Source: Phoenix dactylifera (Eukaryota > Streptophyta > Magnoliopsida > Arecales > Arecaceae). Taken from it: a stretch of DNA of 64,000 nt. The position numbers were made by a program, and so were the translations under genes. The stretch is taken from assembly GCF_009389715.1 (NCBI RefSeq), contig NC_052409.1, positions 5,321,775 through 5,385,774 on the forward strand, given 5' to 3'. The notes under the pieces are model-generated. The model was given only the letters and a program-made list of their open reading frames with translations. It was not told the origin of the DNA and searched no databases. Positions 56,417 to 64,000 of this stretch are shown here, piece by piece (position 1 is the stretch's first letter; every line of letters starts with the position of its first letter).

Positions 56417-59400
56417 GGACAGGACGACATGTGGGCCAGGCTCGGGGACTAACCAATTCACCATCCTAGTCATGCAGAACTTAAATGATGACAATACCAA
56501 GAATTTGAAAGATGTTGGAAGATTACATGGAACCTAAGAAAGAAATCAGACATTTGATGTAAGCATTCCTATTTTAATCTTAGAAATGTAGTATTTGAAT
56601 GCCAAGGTAGCTACTAGTTTAAATCATTTATTATGCCAAACAAGCTCTTTGGCTCCATCCTTGTATGACATTAGACATACCATCGCCATCTTGACAATAC
56701 GATCTTTGGGTCCATCTTTGGATGACATCGTGCCAAAATCTCTTAAATGACACCTTATTTTCAATCAAGTGTCACCATTGAAGATATTTCTTCATGACTA
56801 ATTTGATCAGCCATTTCCTCAAGGATGTCCATTTTCTACAAAAGACATGCCTTAGTGGAATTGCGATTAGATCATGATATATGTTCCTTAATGTCCATTC
56901 TTATGGCTGTCATGTATCAATGAACTTAGTACTTCTTTCTCCTTCCATGATGTCTAGAAAAGGCTAGGAGGCATGCTTATGCAGCCCTTCCCTAAATAAT
57001 GAAGACCTCTGATCATCAAAACAAGTTTCTTGTACTGCTACTTCACCAGCTTGGTAAGTTCTTTTGGAGATCTTACCACTTGCAATTGTGTGAGAAGTGG
57101 TTATATATCTTGAAGTTGAGTAGAGATGCTCCATTTGGATCATGAAGTATTTATCATGCACCAACCAATCCGACGGACACATCAACCCTTGGAAGTGCTT
57201 GGAAATGTAATCATTCATTTCCTTGAATTGCAGCTTAAATCAATTCAGTTTTTGTCTAAAAGAAAAAAAAAGTCAAGGACTCAATTTCAGTAGTTTGGTC
57301 TCAACTTGCTTTCAGCCAAAGAGGAGAAAAAGTAGCAGCTTTCATGTGAATCCTTCTTCGGCCTTGCTGTTCTAAACATTTCTCCATGTTGAAGCCTTCA
57401 AAGTGCTTCCCCAAGCATGAAAAGCAGACAATTATGCTGACTTTGCCTAATCTTCCCTTGTTAGAGATAAAAACCAAACTTTATACTCTTCTAATGTCAT
57501 GTAAAAGTTGGACTTGAGGAACCATTTGCCTGGAGATATTGATGCAAGTTGACCTCTTCATTCGTCGGTGGGCTCGGTGTGACTTTACCAACTACACGTT
57601 GCCTTGAACTAGAGGCCCTGCAGCCACCCCCATTGTCCATATTTAATCATCTGAGTCAAGGTTGCATAGTTTAGGAGCTTCAGGTGCAATGGCACACAAG
57701 ATCTAAAACTAAATGAAGTCTGTTTCGACAAAAAAGCTCGAACAGAATAAGTTCCAAGCCTGCCCTAACCCGACCTATGAAAACCCAAACTCATATTTGT
57801 ACACTTGCGCATGTATAATATTTATATACCACCTAAAAATGTTGTACACAATAAAACCATCTCTGAAAAAAATATTGTGATGGAACTCATAAGCTAGCAG
57901 GGCGCAGTCAAACAAAGCTTATGTTGATCAGGTCCAAAACTGGCTTAAGCTCAAAATATAAACAAATAGGTAAATATATGTTATCAAAACTAATATTAGC
58001 AAATAATATTTCCTGTTTTGTTGATGCATTTTACACAATGAAGAACGTAATTCAGTCATCAGAATCTTAATTTGCTGCATTTTTTTGCTTGGCCTCTCTC
58101 TGTTTTGCTGATGCATTTATTTTGGCCTCTCTCTTTTAGCCAGAGATGATAGGCATGGAAGTAGATTGTTTGCATGCTTCCCCATTAGTGAACACATCCA
58201 CCAGAAGCAAGAAACAGAAACAAGAGAACTGCATTTCCAACAGAATCAAGGATCTATCTTTCTGAAAATTAAAAAAAAAAAAACAAGTATTCTATAAAGA
58301 GGACATCAAGACAAAATGGAGACTTTTGTTGGGAAACAGACATGGCTATGGACCAATGGCCCCCATTCCTCTTGATAACAAGGAGTCTGGCTACAAAGGA
58401 TCTCCCATCACAATAGGTAGCATATAAGGAAAATCTAACAAATTATTACTATAAAGTTGTTAACTTGTTCCATTTATTATAACTGCTATATATCTAATAG
58501 GGATAAATTAAAGGATGCCATTTGAAAATTTTCATTTAGTATTAGAATAAGAAAAAGACTTTGTTTTAATTTACGAAATAATGTTTCAGTGAATTAATAT
58601 AATGACATCATCACATAATAATACCATTATCTTTCGCTCGAAATATAATAAATTATCCTGTTATTATTGTCTTTTATTTCCTACTTTAACTGCTAATTAT
58701 GATAGTAATTATTGCAACAAGCAATACATTGTAGCAGAAGTTAAAGGGGGTTCTCTCAGAGATGTTGAAACCAAGCCAAGGGGAGATGAGACTTCTCTTT
58801 TTTTTTTTTTTTGCTGAAAGATGAGACTTCTCATTTGGCAACCATGCTTGACGTCAAAGGTTGTAGTTTGCCAACCATGGGTGTGGAGGACTATTCACTC
58901 ACCCTTGTGCAGCTGTTCTTGGTAAATGAAGTTGAGTTGATATTTCTCCAACCATGGATGGTGATCACTCGAGCACGTAGGCCTTTTGAACTTTGTGGAT
59001 GGGGAGGCCATGACTTATGGTCAAAATTTTACCTAACAAAACCATTAACGAGAAAAGTAGAGAGACAGAGAGAGTTTTGACAAAGATGCATGCATCAGCG
59101 AGTTAAGTGCGACATGATGAGGGAGGGGGAAAAAAATCCCGAGCTTTTGAAAGAGAAACGGCGATGACCGAGGACGGTGATTTCCAGAAGGTGACATGCT
59201 ATAAAATCTAAAACACGTGTCATCAAATCTACAAGGGACGACGAGGGAAGGCATCAACCAATGAGTGACGTAGGGGATCTTCTAATCTTCGGACATCCTC
59301 CAGCTGTCAACCGACAACACGTATACCGGTTCTCCTTGGTCAGCACGGTTCACGTCAAAACCCAACACTTGCATGCCCATTGAGCCTGTGCACTACAGTT

Positions 59401-61588
59401 AAAGTTATGTGAATAAACCTGTATCTTGACCGTTGAATGCTGTATATTAGGATGGAATATCTAGGGAGGCATATGTAACTATCAAAGTACCAAATTTTGA
59501 TTGGCTATACATCTCGTTTTATGTCGCCCTCACCATTGTATATATGTTATTTCAATAATTCGAATTCTATCTTGTAAGAGTGGAGGTTATAATCATATGT
59601 TGGATGCGACGAAAGATCAAATTAGGTGCTAGTTGGTTGTCGATTTTAAAAATCTAATAGAAGAGCATATAGAATATTTTTGGTTGTAATCCTCGATATG
59701 AAATGAAGAACCTCTTACCAACACAAAAGAGGTGCTCATTAAACTAATGAGCCAAAGTCTATGTAATTGCGCGTGTGTACATGCATACATATATACAATT
59801 ACATATATATATATATGTGTGTGTGTGGTGTGTGTGTATTATAAGTATATAGTATAAACTGGAGAGAACTAGACCATGCCTATCTATCCTAACCAAATAT
59901 ATAATTTCATTCTCCCCCCTCCCTCCTCAAGCCTGCACTTTTTTTTAATGAATACACCCCTCCATGCAACCAAAGCACATTAAGTGAAAATAAAAAATAT
60001 CCGCCAAATTTACTTCACAAAGAACACGTTGATATTGGATACAAATAATCCAGGTTCGATCGCTCAGTCATCTTAATTTTGATTGGATTTTTTCATCTAT
60101 AGTTCCAAGAAAATAAAAATCCAAATAAACCTATAGATTATTAAAATACAAACATTTCATGTGCAAAATACTACATGCATACAATGTTATTCAACAAACA
60201 AACATTGTTGAGCTAACACGTTCATTCCAAAGTTTTGGGTGAGAAAGAAATGACCAAGATAACTACTCCTCTCCTGTCCATATTTCCTGCAGGTTTAGCA
60301 TGCATGGGCTGGCAAACTATCATTAATCTAATCAAAGCCAACCACCGCAAAAAAAAAAAAAAAAAGAAAAAAAAAGAGGTTAGGCAAGAGGACACATCTC
60401 CCTTGCACCTCATGAACTATCCAACCATCATTCCATTCCATCAAAGACACGGCAGAGTTCTTGCGACTGGGGACACTGAGTTAAGGAGGATGCAAGGGGT
60501 GTGTGTTCGTACTGCGTGGAAACCTTCCATTATTTAAGGGCTTTGAATAGGGTTCGATCCCTCTGCAATAAATCTCTCAAACAAAACCAAAGGATGAAGG
60601 GGCCTCCCATGGGAAGTGAAGGCCCATCCTTGCCAGCTTCGGGTCGTTGTCAAGTTGAGCAATGATCATGCATGAGAAAATTTTATTGATAGAGGTGAGA
60701 AATATTTGTTTTTTTCTTTTTTGTTTGGGGGGTACAACATGATCGTTCTCTATTTAAAATATCAATAAGATATTCTGCAAACTGCTGTTGAAAATATAGA
60801 TAGATAGATAGATAGATATTATTATTTAGTTGGCTATTAAATTTATATTCACCTGATAAAAAACCTAGAGAGAAGATCACATCTTCCTTGATGAAATTTG
60901 GCTTGGCACATCTCTTTCTTACACTTAAAAAAATATTGAGAGGTTTTAACTAACCCTTTTGATATATTAAGATGCAATCAACAATATAGAAATGAAATAT
61001 GAAATAAACATGATAGATTTTTTTTTTTAAAATATAGAAGAACAAATATCACCAAATCATTGCGCTTAAGGTAGAACTCACAATGCATTTCACAACAAAA
61101 TATAGCATCATAGAATTTACATGATATGCAAGGAATTACAGAATTTATTTTCTTCAAACAACATGCATTGAGGATCTAAATTTTAGATCTCTGTCTAATT
61201 TTTAGAGAAGAGCTGCCAACTCACCGAACTAATAGTTATCAATTATAAATATTTGTACTCGAGACATTGGCGTTAGATTTTCCTCCCCACATGATTGTCA
61301 ACAATCTAAGCCGGTCAACCCTATAACTTCGTAACGTAGCATAATCTAAAACTAGCATCCATCTTGTGCTATCAAAGCTACCTGCTCTTGTCACCAATCA
61401 ATGAGTAAATCAAGATCAAGGGATGCCTGTGATTCCAGTGATTGTTTCACAAGACTTATGCTGAATCAGAGTCCAGGTCTAGATTGCAGAGCTAACCCTG
61501 ACACGTGGATCAACAATAGGTCTAATCAAGATCTTATGCAAAAGTCTTGGTCGATCCTACTAGCAAATCCAAATTGGATAGTGAAGTG
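56417..61588. other. Gene-poor AT-rich region
   Basis: No gene can be supported. It contains a TA/TG microsatellite (about 59793-59836), a GATA run (60795-60818), A-rich runs near 58268 and 60350, and T-rich runs near 58798 and 61020. An 84-codon minus frame at 57218-56964 starts in CAAGGAAATGAATG context, but I recognise no family in it. Confidence 0.4.
60795..60818 (+). repeat. GATA microsatellite
   Basis: ATAGATAGATAGATAGATAG with one more unit, about five and a half repeats. Confidence 0.85.
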
Positions 61589-62180
61589 TTTTTTTTTTTG
61601 TTACTTAGGCGGGCGTTTCACAGTACGCTAGTACGGAGATACCCAATAAAGTTAGAAATACTATATCATAGAGAGTCGTGGGCAGCTATTCCCCCTGCAT
61701 CCACAAAGTGCCGCCTGAATGACTGGCCACGTAAGAGGCCACCCAGTCAGCGGCCCCATTAGCCTCCCTATAGACATGTGTGGTCAGGAAGGCGTCCCCA
61801 TCTCTACCCATGGTCCAAATATTTTAGAGTAGGGATTATCCATCTCGACACCCTCGAACCCTTCTGGATCCACCCTATAATAGTAGCCGAGTCGCCCTCC
61901 ATAATAATGGAGCGGACCTGCAACACTCGCCTCGCATATCAAAGGCCCTCCTATGCAGCCCTCAGCTTGACGCTGGGAACCGAGGTCTCTACCAGCTGAC
62001 AGCCACCAGCCGCTACTACACGAGAGCTCGAGTCCCTAATGACGAACCCCGTGCCCCCTCTACTTTCACCATCATGTACCGATCCGTCAAAGTTAATCTT
62101 GAGAAAGCTCGGAAGTGGGAAGCTTGCAGGTAAAAAACACCAAACGAGACGCTGCATTGAGCGGAATGGAAGCCCCATAT
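61589..62180 (-). pseudogene. LINE 3' fragment with RNase H domain
   Basis: On the minus strand 62178-61951 encodes FLKINFDGSVHDGESRGG and GFVIRDSSSRVVAAGG, the start of the RNase H domain (RVT_3) found at the end of plant LINE ORF2 proteins. KLRAA is followed by TAG where the family has Trp, then EGL. Homology continues to about 61690 in more than one frame (IIMEGDSATII, TLKYLDHG, YREANGAADW). A run of 11 A (61589-61599, minus strand) would be the tail. The element is 5'-truncated, as LINE copies usually are; no target duplication was found. Confidence 0.75.
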
Positions 62181-62984
62181 ATCATGAACTATTATAAGTC
62201 TACCTGACGAGATCTCGTAATTGAGCTTTTTTGTTTGTGTATAAGCACACTCTACTACATATCTCGACGATATACGGTGCCCGCCAGGGACCTTAGCACA
62301 CTCATGGTCTTATTCCATCCATATGTTCCCACTAAAGTCTTAATTTACCCAGTCATCTACTCCTACGACAGTGGATGAAAACAGTTACAGTCGAATTTTT
62401 CTACGGGTCCCCAACCCCAAGTACGTAAGTCCTTTAACATCGCCTACGACTTTATTGCGACATTTAATGATCGTTACACGTGTACGGTACTTGGTGGTCT
62501 GGCACGGTCCAAAGGCGGTCCAATGTGGTTAAAAAAAAAACGATACAGGATAGGGTTTCTTGAACGGACCGTTAATGTTGGTTCCAAGCGGGCTCCGGGT
62601 TGTATATTCCGTGCGGAAGAATGATTCGTCTTATTACGAAACGTAGACCGTTGGATTGTGCCCCGCACAGATCTGAGAGCTGTCCGAATTCTTGCATTCA
62701 TCATCGACACAGATCTGGAAGCAGAAATTACGCGATCCAATGGTGGATTCGCGCAAAGGAAGATGAATCCTTCTATACAACTCCTATTCGGTCCAAGCAC
62801 GCACATGTTCGACAAAATGAGGAGGGCACCCAATGCCCCGATTGCCCCTATCTCTCACAATCTTATTCCTGATCTGTCCCTCCTGTCTTCCCTAAATGCC
62901 CCTCCCAGACTCGCCCCTTCTCGGGGCGTGGTGGTGGAGCCCAGAGCTGCCTCTCTGCCTCGCTGGCCTTGGCCTCACCATGTT
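62181..62984. other. Intergenic, upstream of the right-edge gene
   Basis: Mixed composition with no gene or clear mobile element. It becomes GC-rich from about 62880 towards the putative promoter of the next gene. Confidence 0.4.
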
Positions 62985-63179
62985 GTGTTTTTATGGCTTT
63001 TGGAACCCTCGGAGAGCCAGAGGGAGCGAGCGAGAGAGAGAGGAAGAGAGGCGTGGTCGCGTCGCCTAAATCGGCTGATCCATTTTTTCTCTCTAGCGTC
63101 GTCTCCAGATCTGAGGCGGCGTCGTCTACCACCGGAGCGAATCGATTGGGAGCTATTTGGAGTCAATTCCGAGGCAAAG
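62985..63179 (+). other. Putative 5' UTR exon of a gene running off the right edge
   Basis: GC- and GA-rich stretch (GAGAGAGAGGAAGAG, then GAGGCGGCGTCGTC) ending GGCAAAG followed by GTGGGT, a good splice donor at 63180. The upstream limit is a guess. No ATG in a long frame makes it look coding, so I read it as leader. Confidence 0.5.
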
Positions 63180-63885
63180 GTGGGTTTTTTCCTGTTTGTT
63201 TCTGTCTAATGCGTCGGATTTGGGGTGGTTGATGGTGGATTTAGGGTTGGGGTTTGAGTTTTCTTTCAAAGCTGAGAGCTTTTGTTTGAGTCAATGGATA
63301 GATGTGTTCGTGAGGTGAAGATTGGGGATATGACATGGCTCGTTGGCACGATTTCTGATTGATGTTTTTTGGGGTTTTCACATTGTTGTGCGATAGAGGG
63401 TAGTGAGTTTGTGATACCTTGTCTCGGTTCCATCTGATTCGGAGCAACGAAGGGGAAGGCCCTTTTAAGGTCGAAGTGGAAGAAATTGTCCTTGTTTCTC
63501 CTGTCAGAACTTGGATTGTGTTTGAGGTAACCAAAGAGAACTATAAATATTCTGTTTTCTGTCGTGGATTTTTTATGATCTACTATATGTCCAGTTGCAT
63601 AGGATTCATCCCTTTTGGATAATGAACGAAAGAGGACAGAGAGTGTGTTTTACCCAGCCTCCAATTAGTTTTTTTTTTTTTTTGCCTTTCTTCTTTTTAA
63701 ACATTGAACTTTCTTCAAATTAATGATAGCAAGTTGGGGTTGTTTTGTTCTTTCTCTCTGGAATCTATCCTCATCTCTCTCTCTCTCTCTCTCTCTCTCA
63801 ATAACAGCAACTTTAGCTGCTTCGGTCGTTGTTGTCGTCGTTGCTCTACTTGTATTTTATGTAATTGATGATGCAATTTGTACAG
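63180..63885 (+). other. Putative 5' UTR intron
   Basis: Donor GTGGGTTTTTT and acceptor TTTGTACAG at 63885; T-rich interior with a CT microsatellite at about 63772-63799. Introns of this kind directly before the start codon are common in strongly expressed plant genes. Confidence 0.5.
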
Positions 63886-64000
63886 AGTAGGAAAAGGGGG
63901 AGCTTGGGGTCTTTGCGCTTTGGATATCATAAGTTTGCTTCGGGCTAGATGTTGAGAACTCGGACGCCGGCCTGGGTGAGATGAGGGATGTTAGCAAGGT
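63886..64000 (+). CDS. Second exon of the right-edge gene, with small uORF and possible start
   Basis: After the acceptor comes a purine-rich leader. At 63949-63984 is an 11-codon uORF (MLRTRTPAWVR). Its TGA overlaps an ATG at 63981, which opens a frame MRDVSK that is still open at the window edge. Which ATG is used, and the product, cannot be told from this window. Confidence 0.35.

Overview
This is a plant nuclear window, almost certainly from a monocot. Long AT-rich introns separate short exons, first exons are GC-rich, and LTR retrotransposons and Tourist-like MITEs are dense. A palm or another non-grass monocot is my guess; the sequence does not prove it. There are no bacterial genes, rRNA, CRISPR arrays or tRNA genes that I can see.

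Host genes. (1) 804-21808, minus: a complete eight-exon gene for an Alba-domain RNA/DNA-binding protein with an RG-rich tail (257 aa). All splice sites and phases close without error. (2) 30830-35058, minus: a ten-exon A1-family aspartyl protease with both catalytic motifs, but at least ten single-base indels in its exons. (3) 40361-47430, minus: a four-exon secreted DsbA/thioredoxin-like protein, with three single-base frame or phase problems. (4) 49900-51055, minus: a decayed MATE (DTX-type) transporter. (5) From about 62985 to the right edge, plus: the 5' end of a gene with a 5' UTR intron; its product lies outside the window.

Mobile DNA. Intron 1 of the Alba gene is 16.8 kb because a Ty3/gypsy chromovirus (5414-20288, TSD CAGCA) landed there. 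A Ty1/copia element (6684-16062, TSD CCTAC) later landed inside its gag. Between genes 1 and 2 lies a short copia element on the minus strand (24741-29649, TSD TACCA). Between genes 2 and 3 a tiny TRIM-type LTR element (35856-38083, TSD ATTAC) has its left LTR split by a 1.56-kb PIF/Harbinger-like TIR element (35880-37442, TSD TTA), which carries an AT-rich array of about 137-bp units. A 410-bp Tourist-like MITE follows (38594-39003). Intron 1 of gene 3 holds a 1173-bp solo LTR (45353-46525, TSD GGTTC). Near the right end is a LINE RNase H remnant.

Themes. Every intact intronic insertion lies antisense to its host gene. Nesting gives a relative age order. A prevailing single-base-indel signature from about 24 kb to 47 kb, with no substitutions between one LTR pair, suggests consensus errors rather than gene death. 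The strongest candidates for undescribed biology are a four-copy hairpin array in the copia leader and the TRIM/Harbinger/AT-array composite. A run of 147 C broken by one A at 56252-56399 is either a remarkable tract or an artefact.
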